A DNA stretch of 59,134 bases from Acidovorax sp. Root219 (GCF_001428665.1 NZ_LMIJ01000008.1:171717-230850), one strand, 5' to 3'; numbered from the stretch's first letter, positions 36,074 to 45,265 are shown. A program made the numbers and translations. Notes: generated by a model from the letters alone, not told the origin.

Positions 36074-36685
36074 TCAATCGGCCTTGAGCTGCATGGAGGG
36101 GCGCGCCTGCACGCGTTCCAGCCAGGCCTGCACATGCGGGTGCGATGCCACCGGCGCACCGACGTAGACGCTGTAGCCGAGGACGGAGCCCACGATCAGG
36201 TCCACCAGCGAATAGTCGGCGCCCAGCATCCAGGCCTGTGCGGCCAGGCGGGCATCGAGCAGGGCGAGCAACTGGTCCAGACCGCTGCGCGCTGCAGCCG
36301 CATGCACCTCGCTGCGCAATGCCTCATCGCCCTGCGTGGCCACATGCAGGCGCACCAGCAGGGTGCCGTAGGTCACATAGGCCCAGGTCGCCCAGGACAG
36401 GGCCTGCATGCGCTCGGGTGTGCCCTCCTTCGGCCACAGGCCGCGCTCCACACCATACTGCCCGGCCAGCCAGAAATGGATGGCCAGGGTCTCGAACATG
36501 GGATCGCCGTCCACCACCATGGTGGGCACCTTGCCATTGGGGTTGAGGGCCAGGAACTCGGGGCGGCGCTGGTCGCCGGCCTTCAGGTCCAGCGTGACGC
36601 GCTCGTGGGGAATGCCCAGTTCGACCAGTGCGCTGGCGATGGGGGTGGCGCTGGACATGGGGTGCCAGTAGAGGACGATGGACAT
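36074..36685 (-). CDS. Glutathione S-transferase family protein
   Basis: The protein has 203 residues. The N-terminal thioredoxin-like domain has 'YWHPMSSATPIASALVELGIP', the cis-Pro in GKVPTMV, and ETLAIHFWLA in place of the usual E-S. The all-helical C-terminal domain covers residues 88-200. It is a soluble enzyme of unknown substrate. The gene is divergent from a WYL-domain regulator, with a 120-base intergenic region holding a short inverted repeat, so the regulator may control it. Confidence 0.9.
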   Translation of the reverse strand: MSIVLYWHPMSSATPIASALVELGIPHERVTLDLKAGDQRRPEFLALNPNGKVPTMVVDGDPMFETLAIHFWLAGQYGVERGLWPKEGTPERMQALSWATWAYVTYGTLLVRLHVATQGDEALRSEVHAAAARSGLDQLLALLDARLAAQAWMLGADYSLVDLIVGSVLGYSVYVGAPVASHPHVQAWLERVQARPSMQLKAD

Positions 36686-36748
36686 GGGAGACTCCTTGGT
36701 TGGTTGACGGGTTCAATCCGTTTCGGCACTGCGCCGGGAACGTGGATG

Positions 36749-36765
36749 CAATGTAGGATCCATTG
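36749..36765. promoter_or_regulatory. Inverted repeat between GST and WYL-regulator genes
   Basis: CAATG and CATTG flank a 7-base centre (TAGGATC), 41 bases before the regulator ATG and 64 before the GST ATG. It is a plausible operator for the divergent regulator but short, so it could be chance. Confidence 0.35.
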
Positions 36766-36805
36766 AGGACAGATTCCGCCCTCGATTCGACGTACATTCA
36801 TTTCC

Positions 36806-37774
36806 ATGCTGTCCTCGTCTTCCCGCCTGCTGCGCGTGCTCTCTCTGCTGCAGACCCGCAGCCACTGGGCCGGTGCCGAACTGGCCGAGCGCCTGGAGAT
36901 CCACCCGCGCACCGTGCGCCGCGACATCGACCGGCTGCGCGAGCTGGGCTACCCCATCCACGCCAGCAGCGGCGTGGCCGGCGGCTATGCCTTTCGCGCC
37001 GGCCAGGCATTGCCGCCGCTGCTGCTCGACGACGAGGAGGCCCTGGCCGTGGCGATTGCCCTGCGCCTGGCCACGGCCGGCACCGTGGGCGGGGTGGAGG
37101 AAAGCTCGCTGCGCGCCATGGTCAAGCTCGAACAGGTCATGCCCGCGCGCCTGCGCAAGCGCATCGATGCGCTGCGCTCGGCCATCCTGCCCACCGAGCA
37201 TGTGGGCCCCACGGTGCACGCCGCTGCGCTCTCGGTGCTGGCCACGGCCTGCCGCGACCAGCTGCGCGTGGACTTCGCCTACCTGGACGCCAAGGGCCAG
37301 GCCAGCCAGCGCAGCGTGGAGCCGCAGGGCCTGGTGCACAGCGGCCAGCGCTGGTACCTGGTGGCCTGGGACCCGGCGCGCAGCGACTGGCGCACCTTCC
37401 GCATCGACCGCATGGCCGGCGATGCGGTGGCGGGGGCCCACTTCTCCCCCCGCGCCGGCCCGGACGGGGGCGACCTGCGCGCCTATGTGTCGCGCTCGGT
37501 GGCGCTGACGCAGTACCCGCAGCAGGCGCGCATCATCCTGCACCAGCCGCACGCCGCCATGGCGCGGCGCATACCACCATCGGCCGGCGTGCTCGAAGTG
37601 CTGGACGCCGAGCGCTGCGTGCTGGCCTGCGGCGCCCACCAGCAAAGCACGCTGGTGCACTGGCTGCTGGCGCTGGACGTGGAGTTCGAGGTGCTGGAGC
37701 CGGAGAGCCTGCGCGACCTGCTGCAGGCCGCCACCGAGCGCGTGGCGCGCGGCCTGGCGCGCGGGCGCACCTGA
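36806..37774 (+). CDS. HTH-WYL domain transcriptional regulator
   Basis: The protein has 322 residues. It has an N-terminal helix-turn-helix (about 5-60, 'GAELAERLEIHPRTVRRDIDRLRELG', DeoR/YafY style) and a WYL domain (about 140-215) with 'QRWYLVAWDPARSDWRTFRIDR'. A C-terminal WCX extension follows. WYL domains are thought to bind nucleotides or nucleic-acid fragments. Its position divergent from the GST gene suggests that gene as a target. It has no link to a defence system in this window. Confidence 0.9.
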   Translation: MLSSSSRLLRVLSLLQTRSHWAGAELAERLEIHPRTVRRDIDRLRELGYPIHASSGVAGGYAFRAGQALPPLLLDDEEALAVAIALRLATAGTVGGVEESSLRAMVKLEQVMPARLRKRIDALRSAILPTEHVGPTVHAAALSVLATACRDQLRVDFAYLDAKGQASQRSVEPQGLVHSGQRWYLVAWDPARSDWRTFRIDRMAGDAVAGAHFSPRAGPDGGDLRAYVSRSVALTQYPQQARIILHQPHAAMARRIPPSAGVLEVLDAERCVLACGAHQQSTLVHWLLALDVEFEVLEPESLRDLLQAATERVARGLARGRT

Positions 37775-37907
37775 GCAGGAGCCCGTTTTTTCTGGGCATT
37801 TTTCACGCCCACGCCGCCCTTTTGCAGATGACCGGTCAGGGTTTGCAGTCCGCGCCCTGTGCGTCTGGCACCATGGTCTTTCCATTCACCGAACTGCCAA
37901 CGAACCC

Positions 37908-39224
37908 ATGGATTTCGATTCTGTCCTGCCCCTGCTCCAGCGTATCTATGCCTCGGCCAACATGGGCATCGACGACAACGGCCAGACGTTCCACCGCATT
38001 CCCGACACCGTGACGGCCCAAGAGCGCCAGCAGCTGGCCGATGCTGGCTGGGAGCCCAACGACCAAGTGCAGCTGCCGCACGACGCGGCCACGCAGCGCT
38101 TGCGCAGCCTGGCCGCGCAGGTGGACCTGCGGCGCGCGGCCGACGCCTTCGTGTCCTCTCTGGGATCAGGCGGGCTGCACTGGCAGGCCGTGCTGCCATC
38201 GGTGGCCCTGGGCCTGGCGATGCCGGAGCATGCGATGCAGCCCATGGGCCAGCAAGGAGATCGCTGCGCCACCTGCTTTCACACCACATCGGCCAAGGAC
38301 CGCACCCTGCTGGCCTACTTCCGCAGCATCGAAGGCTCGGGCTGGAGCGACGAGGACGGCCCGCTGGGTGCCGTGCTGGCCCTTGAAGACGCAGTGAAGC
38401 TACCGCAGGAGCTTTGGCCCCGCCCCACGCCGCGCGACGTCTGGCTGCTGCACCACCTGCTGGACCTGCTGCGCGCCCTGCCCCCAGCCACCCGCTACAG
38501 CCAGGCACGCAAAAGCCTCCAGGAGACGAAACTGCTGCGGCCGCACAAGCCCCAGCGCTACGCATCACTGCTCGAAGCGCTGGCTTTCATGGGGGTGCTG
38601 GAGACGCCCGAACGCCCCGGCCTGTTCACCCGCTTCACCACAGCGCGCGAACGCGACCAGCGACCCAGCGTGCGCGTGGAAGTGCCCGCGCCGCTGGCCT
38701 GGTGGTCGGCGGGCGATGGCACCAACGGCGCCCTGCTGCAGCGCCTGTTCGGCCACCTGGAACGCCCTGAAGGGGAACCCGCTGCCCCACCCCCACCACC
38801 CCGTGCCAGGCCTGCGGCGCAACCCCCCGGTGTGGCCAGGGCGCCCCGCGCCCTGCCGGGCCCGCTGGCCGCAGGGGACGTGTATGCCGTGCGCTTTCGC
38901 GAAGACCTCTGGGGCGCCGCCTACTGCCACGAGGTGACGCCCGATGCGCGCGGCATCCTGCGCGGCCGCATGGAGTACCTGGACATCCTCTCGCCCATAC
39001 CGCCCACCGCCGACGCCGTGGCCGGCCGGGGCTTTCGTGACCGCACGCACGACGGCAGCCGCTGGCAGACCTGGTGCGCCGGGCTGGACAAGACCACCGG
39101 CGTGAAACGCATCGCCGCGCAGGTGCCCGCGCCGCCCCATGCGCAGCCGACGCCCGACCGATTGCCCGTGGGCTCCGCCAAGGACCTCAGGCACCTGGCG
39201 GCGTGGAACTTTCCACAGCTGTGA
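37908..39224 (+). CDS. Unrecognised 438-residue protein with possible Imm26-like C-terminus
   Basis: I do not recognise the full protein. No signal peptide or membrane segment is visible. Residues 120-130 hold a C-x2-C (DRCATCFHTT) that might bind a metal. A Pro-rich linker (EPAAPPPPPRARP) near residues 290-300 separates two parts. After it comes 'GDVYAVRFREDLWGAAYCHEV', which resembles the opening of Imm26-type immunity domains (GD-hydrophobic-a-hydrophobic ... G). It is followed 16 bases later by a SMI1/KNR4-like gene, another immunity-type fold. A protective (immunity) role is a guess from these weak signs. Confidence 0.6.
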   Translation: MDFDSVLPLLQRIYASANMGIDDNGQTFHRIPDTVTAQERQQLADAGWEPNDQVQLPHDAATQRLRSLAAQVDLRRAADAFVSSLGSGGLHWQAVLPSVALGLAMPEHAMQPMGQQGDRCATCFHTTSAKDRTLLAYFRSIEGSGWSDEDGPLGAVLALEDAVKLPQELWPRPTPRDVWLLHHLLDLLRALPPATRYSQARKSLQETKLLRPHKPQRYASLLEALAFMGVLETPERPGLFTRFTTARERDQRPSVRVEVPAPLAWWSAGDGTNGALLQRLFGHLERPEGEPAAPPPPPRARPAAQPPGVARAPRALPGPLAAGDVYAVRFREDLWGAAYCHEVTPDARGILRGRMEYLDILSPIPPTADAVAGRGFRDRTHDGSRWQTWCAGLDKTTGVKRIAAQVPAPPHAQPTPDRLPVGSAKDLRHLAAWNFPQL

Positions 39225-39240
39225 ACGTACGATACGCACC

Positions 39241-39885
39241 ATGACCACCCTGCCCTACCCGGAACTCTTCGCCATGCTCGGGCGCCGCCTGGCCGCGCAG
39301 GACGCCGTGCCGCCGCAGGCCATCGACAAGGCCGAGGCCGGCCTGCAGGTCACCGTGCCGGACGCACTGCGCGATTTCTACCTGCAGGCCGGCAATGCGC
39401 GCGACTTCACCGCCGTGTACGACCAGTTCCTGGCACCGTCGGAATGGGCTGTGCAGGACGGCAGGCTGATCTTCGTGGAAGAAAACCAGGACGTGGTGCG
39501 ATACGGCGTGGACTGCAGCGCCGATGCCCCGGCCGACCCGCCCGTATGGATAGCGACCACCGGCGCCACGCTGGAGTGGCATGCGGCCAGCGACACCTGC
39601 TCTGGCTTCATCGCCGCCATGCTGGCGTGGCAGGCCGCCTTTGGCGAAGCCCTGCCCTTCACGGGCTCGGGCCTGGCAACGCCCGACGCAGCGGCGGCGC
39701 TCGCAGGCGGCGACTGGCACCACCTGGGCACGGTCAACGGGATGAGCGCCTACCTGCGGCCGGGCCAGGCCGTGTGCCAGGTGGAGTGGGACGACGGTGT
39801 GCGCCTTTTCGTGGGCACGCTGACGGATGAATCCTTCTGGGCGCTGGAGGACCTGCTCGGTGTGGAGCTGGAGGCCCACGACTGA
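39241..39885 (+). CDS. SMI1/KNR4 (SUKH)-like protein
   Basis: The protein has 214 residues. The N-terminal 120 residues have the SUKH pattern: a helix, then 'GLQVTVPDALRDFYLQAGN', a segment ending 'LIFVEENQDVVRYGVD', and a later tail. SUKH proteins in bacteria often act as immunity proteins against contact-dependent or polymorphic nuclease toxins, but many have other roles. There is no toxin gene nearby. It lies directly after the 438-residue protein and is probably co-transcribed. Confidence 0.7.
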   Translation: MTTLPYPELFAMLGRRLAAQDAVPPQAIDKAEAGLQVTVPDALRDFYLQAGNARDFTAVYDQFLAPSEWAVQDGRLIFVEENQDVVRYGVDCSADAPADPPVWIATTGATLEWHAASDTCSGFIAAMLAWQAAFGEALPFTGSGLATPDAAAALAGGDWHHLGTVNGMSAYLRPGQAVCQVEWDDGVRLFVGTLTDESFWALEDLLGVELEAHD

Positions 39886-39901
39886 AGCGCGCGCGCCCGC
39901 T

Positions 39902-40465
39902 TCAAGCAAGCAGGCAGGCCAGCACCCTGGCCAGCATGTCGTTCACGTCGCTGACCAGCACCGCACCGGGCAACTCCACGCCACCGTACAGCACGAAAAC
40001 CGGCTTACCCCACTTGAGGCCCATGGCCATCTCGGACAGGGTGCCCATGTTGCTGCCGATGGCCACCAGGCAGACTCCGGCGCGCGCGATGATGGCATTG
40101 CGCATCTCCCCCATGCCGGTGGGCACCGCCACGCTCAGCCACTCGTTGGCCTGGGAGTCATCGTCTTCGGGCAGGATGCCCACGGCAATTCCCCCGGCCT
40201 CGGTCGCCCCGCGCGATGCGGCGGCCATGACACCACCGCGCCCGCCGCAGATCACTGCCATGCCCGCGCCTGCCAGCGCATGCGCCACGGCGTAGGCGGC
40301 TGCGCACTCGGCCTCGTCGGCATCGCCGGGCCCGATCACGGCCACCGGCTGGCGGTGGCGCCCCGGCCCCTTCTGCTTCAGGGCCAGGTGCTGCAGCGCC
40401 TGCACCACCGGCGCCGGCCAGGTTTCAATGGCCTGCATTGCGTTCGCGCCTTCGCGTAAAGACAT
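39902..40465 (-). CDS. SLOG/TIGR00725-family (LOG-like) protein
   Basis: The protein has 187 residues from the ATG at 40465 (GGGAG seven bases upstream); starts at 40468 or 40438 are possible. It has a Rossmann-like SLOG fold with 'PVAVIGPGDADEAE', 'VICGGRGGVMAAASRGATEAGG' and 'AIGSNMGTLSEMAMGLKWGKPVFVL', the last replacing the PGGxGTxxE motif of LOG phosphoribohydrolases. It probably binds a nucleotide; the reaction is unknown. It overlaps the end of the ABC permease gene by about 40 bases, so it is the last gene of that operon. Confidence 0.8.
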   Translation of the reverse strand: MSLREGANAMQAIETWPAPVVQALQHLALKQKGPGRHRQPVAVIGPGDADEAECAAAYAVAHALAGAGMAVICGGRGGVMAAASRGATEAGGIAVGILPEDDDSQANEWLSVAVPTGMGEMRNAIIARAGVCLVAIGSNMGTLSEMAMGLKWGKPVFVLYGGVELPGAVLVSDVNDMLARVLACLLA

Positions 40466-41237
40466 CACCCACTCCCATCACCACCACACACACGACCATC
40501 AGCACCAGCGACAAGGCCGCCGCCACCGCGAAATCCGACCCGCCATCGCTGACCTGTGCCAGCAGCATCAGCGGCAGAATGTTGAGCTGCGTGCCCACCA
40601 GCGCCAGCGCCGTGCCATAGGTGCCCATGGCGATTGCGGCCACCATGCAGGCGTTGGACAGCACCGAGGGCAGCACCTCGGGCACCACCGTGTCCCAGAA
40701 GGCCCGTGCGCGCGATGCACCCAGCGTGCGCGCGGCCTGCGCCGGGCGCAGGTCGAGGTTGGCGAACACCGGGTACAGCGACAGCGCCACGCGCGGGATC
40801 AGGTAGTAGGCATAGGCCACGCCCAGGCCCGAGACGCTGTAGATCCAGCTGCCGATGACGGCCGGATCGCCGCCCAGCCCCGCCAGCAACTGTGTGACGA
40901 AGCCCGCGCGCCCGAAGGCCAGGATGAAGCCGTAGGCGATCACCAGCCCCGAGAAGGCCAGCGGCAGGCCCAGCAAGGTCATCATCCACTGGCGCCGCGA
41001 TGGGCTCTGGCGTGCCAGCTCGATGGCGATGCAGGCGCCCACCAGCGCCGACACCGCGCCCGCCGCCAGCCCCAGCGCCAGCGTGCTGCGCAGCGCACCG
41101 GGGAACAGCGGGTTGCCGAACAGGCGCGCAAAGGCGCTGCCGCCATCGCCAAACGCCTCGGGCAGCAGGGCCGCCAGCGGCACCGCGAAAAAGAGCGCCA
41201 TGAAGGCCCATGCGGGCCAGGCACCGAAACGTCGCAT
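40425..41237 (-). CDS. ABC transporter permease 2
   Basis: The protein has 270 residues with six hydrophobic segments and the EAA-type loop (RPAQAARTLGASRARAFWDTVVPEVLPSV). It is a binding-protein-dependent transport permease in the spermidine/putrescine, Fe3+ or phosphonate-like group. It pairs with permease 1 encoded at 43405-44172. The gene lies 10 bases after the receptor gene and overlaps the SLOG gene. Confidence 0.92.
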   Translation of the reverse strand: MRRFGAWPAWAFMALFFAVPLAALLPEAFGDGGSAFARLFGNPLFPGALRSTLALGLAAGAVSALVGACIAIELARQSPSRRQWMMTLLGLPLAFSGLVIAYGFILAFGRAGFVTQLLAGLGGDPAVIGSWIYSVSGLGVAYAYYLIPRVALSLYPVFANLDLRPAQAARTLGASRARAFWDTVVPEVLPSVLSNACMVAAIAMGTYGTALALVGTQLNILPLMLLAQVSDGGSDFAVAAALSLVLMVVCVVVMGVGDVFTRRRERNAGH

Positions 41238-41247
41238 GCTGGCAAGC

Positions 41248-42339
41248 CTACTTGTTGCCCAGGGCCGCCTGGGCCCACAGGCGGTCGACCTCGGCCTTGC
41301 GCTCGGAGGCCTTGACCACGTCGAGCGGGCGGATCTGCGGCGCGGCCGGCATCTTCGCGGCCACGTCGGCAGACAGCGGCGTGCCGGGCACAGCAGGGCG
41401 CACGAAGCCCTGCGCGAACAGCGTCTGCCCGGCCTCGCTCATGATGAAGTTGAGCCAGAGCTTGCCGGCATTGGGGTTGGGGCCGTTCTTCACCAGGCTG
41501 ATGGCATAGGGCGCGGCCACGCTGGCCTCCTTGGGGATCACCACCTCGACCGCATCGCCCATGCCGTCCACATGCTTGGCCTTGAGGCCGTCGTTCTCGT
41601 AGCTGATCCAGATGGGGATTTCGCCCTTCAGGAACTTGGCATAGGGCGTGGTGCCCTCCACGCGCAGCACGTTGCCGGCGGCATGCAGCTTGCCCAGGTA
41701 GTCGGTGCCGGGCTGCACGTTGTCCACGCTGCCGCCGTTGGCGTAGGCCGCGGCAAAGGTCAGCACCTGGCCGATGCCGGTGGAGCGCGGGTCCAGGTAG
41801 ACCACGGTGTTCTTGAACTCGGGCTTGAGCAGGTCGGCCCAGCCGGTGGGCACGTTCTTCACCAGCTTCTTGTTCACCAGGAAGGCGATGTTGAGCGTGT
41901 GGATGGTGAACCAGCGGCCCTCGGCCTCGCGGAACACGGGGGGCAGCTTGTCGAAGTTGACGGGCTTGAAGGGGGCGACCACGTCCTTCTTCGCCGCGTC
42001 CACGGCCGACGCTGCGAAGTAGTAGGCGGTGTCGGCCTGCGGGCGGCGGCGGGTCTTTTCCAGCGCCACCACGGTGGCGGCGGAACCGATGTCGTTGTAG
42101 GTCAGCTCGATCTCGGGGTAGCGCTTCTTGAAGTCGCGGAACAGCGACTTCCAGTTGGCCCACTCGGGGCCCGTGTCGAACGAGACGCACAGCCCTTCCT
42201 TCTGCGCCTCGGCGTACAGGGCCTTCTCGCCCGCATAGAGCTCGGGGCCGTCGAAGGCGAAGGCGGTGCGGGCGGCAAGCGTTGCGAATGACAGTACTGG
42301 CAATGCGCCGGCGGCCTGGATCAGTTGTCTGCGTTGCAT
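41248..42339 (-). CDS. ABC transporter extracellular solute-binding protein
   Basis: The protein has 363 residues from the ATG at 42339 (GAGGAG six bases upstream). The N-terminus (QRRQLIQAAGALPVLSFATLAA) is a signal peptide with Tat-like twin Arg, so the mature protein is periplasmic. The body is a family 1 solute-binding fold related to Fe3+/putrescine/2-aminoethylphosphonate receptors ('VSFDTGPEWANWKSLFRDFKKRYP', 'YLDPRSTGIGQVLTFAAAYANGG', 'NPNAGKLWLNFIMSEAGQ'). The ligand is not readable from the sequence. The ATPase gene ends 40 bases upstream. Confidence 0.9.
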   Translation of the reverse strand: MQRRQLIQAAGALPVLSFATLAARTAFAFDGPELYAGEKALYAEAQKEGLCVSFDTGPEWANWKSLFRDFKKRYPEIELTYNDIGSAATVVALEKTRRRPQADTAYYFAASAVDAAKKDVVAPFKPVNFDKLPPVFREAEGRWFTIHTLNIAFLVNKKLVKNVPTGWADLLKPEFKNTVVYLDPRSTGIGQVLTFAAAYANGGSVDNVQPGTDYLGKLHAAGNVLRVEGTTPYAKFLKGEIPIWISYENDGLKAKHVDGMGDAVEVVIPKEASVAAPYAISLVKNGPNPNAGKLWLNFIMSEAGQTLFAQGFVRPAVPGTPLSADVAAKMPAAPQIRPLDVVKASERKAEVDRLWAQAALGNK

Positions 42340-42379
42340 GGTGGCTCCTCGGTGGGATGGGTTGGGTGAGGGAAGAAAC

Positions 42380-43408
42380 TCAGTCGTCAAGAAGGCGGAT
42401 GTGCTCGGGCGCGATGGCGATGGCTTGAACCGCAGGCACGGGGGACTCGGCCAGGAAAGGCTTGGCCGCACCGGGCACCTCGAAGTCGTAGCGCGTGAGC
42501 GCGCCCAGGTAGCGCTGTGCACCAGTGCGCCCGGCCAGGCGGTTCACGCTACCCGGCGGCGGGTCGGGCTCGATATGCTCGGGCCGCACCAGCACATGCA
42601 CCTCGGCGCCCGCAGCGCGGGTGCCCGTGTCGGCCGCCAGTTCGGCAAACCCCAGATCGAGCCGCCCGGGCGATGCCACTTTGGCAGGCAGGATGGTGGA
42701 TAGGCCAACGAACTCGGCCACCGCGCGGCTGGCGGGCTGCTCGTAGATCTGGCGCGGGGTGGCGATCTGCAGCAGCCGGCCGTCCTTGAGCATGGCCACG
42801 CGGTCGGCCATGACCAGCGCCTCTTCCTGGTCGTGCGTGACCAGCAGCGTGGTGGCGCCAAAGCGCTGCTGGATGGCGCGGATCTCGTCGCGCAGGTGGC
42901 CACGCACACTGGCGTCGAGCGCCGACAGCGGCTCGTCCAGCAGCAGGGCCAGCGGGTCGATGGCCAGCGCCCGCGCCAATGCCACCCGCTGCTGCTGCCC
43001 GCCCGAGAGCTGGGCAACGCTGCGCTGCGCGTAGCTGCCCAGGCCCACGATGTCGAGCAGTTCCTGCGCGCGCCGGTGGCGCTCGGCCACGCCCACCTTG
43101 CGCAGCTTGAGGCCGTAGGCCACGTTGTCGAGCACCGACAGGTGCGGGAACAGGGCATAGCTCTGGAACACCATGCCCATGCGGCGCTCGTGCACCGGTG
43201 TGCGCGACATGTCCTTGCCATCGAAGGTGATGTGGCCCGTGTGGCCGGTGGTGAGCCCCGACACCAGCTGGAGCAGCGTGGATTTGCCCGAGCCGCTGGG
43301 CCCGATCACCGCCACCAGTTCGCCGGTGCGCACATCCAGGGAGACCTCGTGCAGGCCGTGCGTGCTGCCGGGATAGTGGTAGCTGACGTTGTCGAGGACG
43401 AGGCTCAT
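42380..43408 (-). CDS. ABC transporter ATP-binding protein
   Basis: The protein has 342 residues from the ATG at 43408. It has Walker A GPSGSGKST, Q-loop 'VFQSYALFPH', signature LSGGQQQR, Walker B LALLLDEPLSALD and switch His in VTHDQEEA. A TOBE-type regulatory domain follows (about 240-342), as in PotA/FbpC-like importers. The start overlaps the stop of permease 1 (ATGA). It energises uptake of the unknown substrate of this operon. Confidence 0.95.
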   Translation of the reverse strand: MSLVLDNVSYHYPGSTHGLHEVSLDVRTGELVAVIGPSGSGKSTLLQLVSGLTTGHTGHITFDGKDMSRTPVHERRMGMVFQSYALFPHLSVLDNVAYGLKLRKVGVAERHRRAQELLDIVGLGSYAQRSVAQLSGGQQQRVALARALAIDPLALLLDEPLSALDASVRGHLRDEIRAIQQRFGATTLLVTHDQEEALVMADRVAMLKDGRLLQIATPRQIYEQPASRAVAEFVGLSTILPAKVASPGRLDLGFAELAADTGTRAAGAEVHVLVRPEHIEPDPPPGSVNRLAGRTGAQRYLGALTRYDFEVPGAAKPFLAESPVPAVQAIAIAPEHIRLLDD

Positions 43409-44172
43409 GGGCGGGCTTTGACGAGGGTTGAGGACAGCAGGGCCGATGCACCCGCCAGACCCAGCAGGATCACCGTGGCGGCACAGGCAAAGCCCGTGGC
43501 GCCATAGAACGCCTGCAGCAGCACGACGGGGTAGGTGCGGTTCTGAAAGCTGGTGAGCAGGTTGGACACGCCGAACTCGCCGACCGAGATGGCGGCCACC
43601 ATCACCAGGCCGCTGAGCAGGCTCTGGCGCAGGCTGGGCAGCACGATGCCGGTGAACTGCTGCCAGCCCGAGGCGCCCAGCGTGGCTGCGGCCTGTTCGA
43701 GCCGGCCAAGGTCCAGGTGGCGCAGATCGGTCAGCAGCGTGTTGGTGAGGTAGGGCAGCGTGAGAATGGCGTGCGCCGCGATGAGCAGCGGCATGGAGCC
43801 TAGCCAGGGCGCAAGATCGGTGTTGAACACCACCATGTAGCCAAAAGCCAGGGTGATGGCCGGCACGGCCACCGGCATGGCGCTCACGATGCGCGCCGCC
43901 ATGCCGCCGCTGCGGCGCGCGCCGTGGTACAGGGCATAGGCCAGGGGCAGCGCCAGCACGGTGTTGATGGCGCAGGCCGCCATGGCCACCACCAGGCTGC
44001 TCACGAAGGCCTTGCGGAACGAGGTGTCCTGCCAGAGGTCGAGGTACCACTGGCCCGTGGTGCCCGTGGGCAGCAGCGTGTTGGTCCAGTTGCCGCCCAC
44101 GCTGCCGAGCATGAGCAGCGCGATGGGCAGCAGCAGGTACAGGCCGTAGATGAGGGAAATGCCGCGGACCAC
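43405..44172 (-). CDS. ABC transporter permease 1
   Basis: The protein has 255 residues if started at the GTG at 44172, which has GGAG eight bases upstream and is followed at once by the first helix (VVRGISLIYGLYLLLPIALL). The longer open frame to 44256 adds residues without membrane or family character and would cover promoter DNA. It has six hydrophobic segments and the EAA loop (LGRLEQAAATLGASGWQQFTGIVLPSL). It is the first gene of the ABC operon, divergent from the LysR gene. Confidence 0.9.
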   Translation of the reverse strand: MVRGISLIYGLYLLLPIALLMLGSVGGNWTNTLLPTGTTGQWYLDLWQDTSFRKAFVSSLVVAMAACAINTVLALPLAYALYHGARRSGGMAARIVSAMPVAVPAITLAFGYMVVFNTDLAPWLGSMPLLIAAHAILTLPYLTNTLLTDLRHLDLGRLEQAAATLGASGWQQFTGIVLPSLRQSLLSGLVMVAAISVGEFGVSNLLTSFQNRTYPVVLLQAFYGATGFACAATVILLGLAGASALLSSTLVKARP

Positions 44173-44314
44173 GTTGTTGTCTCCAATGTCAGAATCACCG
44201 GCATACTTTCCGGATGCGCTACTGTCCGCCACAAGGCATGCCGCAGCACTGGCCAAATTCTAGGGAGAGACCACCCCATGATGGGTGAAACCTGGATGAG
44301 GACAGCTGAGCAAT

Positions 44315-44330
44315 TGGAAAACGTTTTTCA
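44315..44330. promoter_or_regulatory. Palindrome between the ABC operon and LysR gene
   Basis: TGGAAAACGTTTTTCA is a 16-base palindrome with 7 of 8 pairs matched, ending 23 bases before the LysR ATG and about 140 bases before the ABC operon start. It is a good candidate for a LysR autoregulatory site. Confidence 0.5.
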
Positions 44331-44353
44331 CACAGCTTTCACCAAACCCGGAT

Positions 44354-45265
44354 ATGAAACGCGACTGCCCGACCATCCAGGAACTGCTGGCCTTCGACGC
44401 CGTGGCCCGGCACCAGAGCATCACCCTGGCCTCGGGCGCACTGTGCATCACGGCCAGCGCCGTGAGCAAGCAGGTGGCAGGGCTGGAAGCCTTTCTGGGC
44501 CGCCAACTGCTGCAGAAGAACGGCCGCGGGGTGGAGCTCACACCGCAAGGGCGGGTGTACTGGCAGAAGATCTCGGGCGGCCTGCGCGCCATCGAGGCCG
44601 CCACCTTCGAGGCCCGCTCGGGCGATGCAGGTGCAGGCCTGCTCACGCTGGCCAGCGTACCCACCTTCCTCACCAAGTGGCTGATCCCGCGCCTGCCGGA
44701 CTTCAGCCAGAAAAGCCGCCACGTGATGCTCAGCTTCAGCCGCCACCTGGAGCCCAGCGACGGCATACCGGCCGGTGTGGACGCCGCCATCCGCTACGGC
44801 CCCGACGGCTGGCCGGGCGTGGTGTCCGAATACATCGCAGGGCGCGAGTTCGTGCTCATCGTGGCGCGCAGCCTGGTCGCGGGGCGCCACCGCATCGCCC
44901 AGCCTGCGGACATCCTGGGCCACACCCTGCTGCACCACGAGGGCGCGCCCACGGCCTGGCGACAATGGGCCGCGCAGCATGGCGTGCCCGAGGTGCAGAC
45001 CCTCGCGGGCCCGCGCTTCGCCCAGTATTCGGCGCTGATCCAGGCCGCGCTCAACGGCCTGGGCATCGGGCTGGTGCCGGCCCTGCTGGTGCAAAAGGAG
45101 TTTGCCGAGGGCTCGCTGCTCGCCCCCTGCGGCAGCGCCATTCGCGTGGACCAGGGCCACTACCTGTGCTACCGGCCCGACCGGCTGGACCTGCCGGCGT
45201 TTGCGGCGTTCCGCGAATGGCTGCTGGCCGAAGGCGCGCAGTCGCGTGGCGGGGCTGCAGAATGA
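44354..45265 (+). CDS. LysR-family transcriptional regulator
   Basis: The protein has 303 residues. It has an N-terminal winged helix-turn-helix (about 8-67, 'LLAFDAVARHQSITLASGALCITASAVSKQVAGLE') and a periplasmic-binding-like effector domain (95-300) resembling GcvA-type regulators. It is transcribed divergently from the ABC importer operon, which it probably controls in response to the imported compound. A palindrome lies just upstream. Confidence 0.92.
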   Translation: MKRDCPTIQELLAFDAVARHQSITLASGALCITASAVSKQVAGLEAFLGRQLLQKNGRGVELTPQGRVYWQKISGGLRAIEAATFEARSGDAGAGLLTLASVPTFLTKWLIPRLPDFSQKSRHVMLSFSRHLEPSDGIPAGVDAAIRYGPDGWPGVVSEYIAGREFVLIVARSLVAGRHRIAQPADILGHTLLHHEGAPTAWRQWAAQHGVPEVQTLAGPRFAQYSALIQAALNGLGIGLVPALLVQKEFAEGSLLAPCGSAIRVDQGHYLCYRPDRLDLPAFAAFREWLLAEGAQSRGGAAE

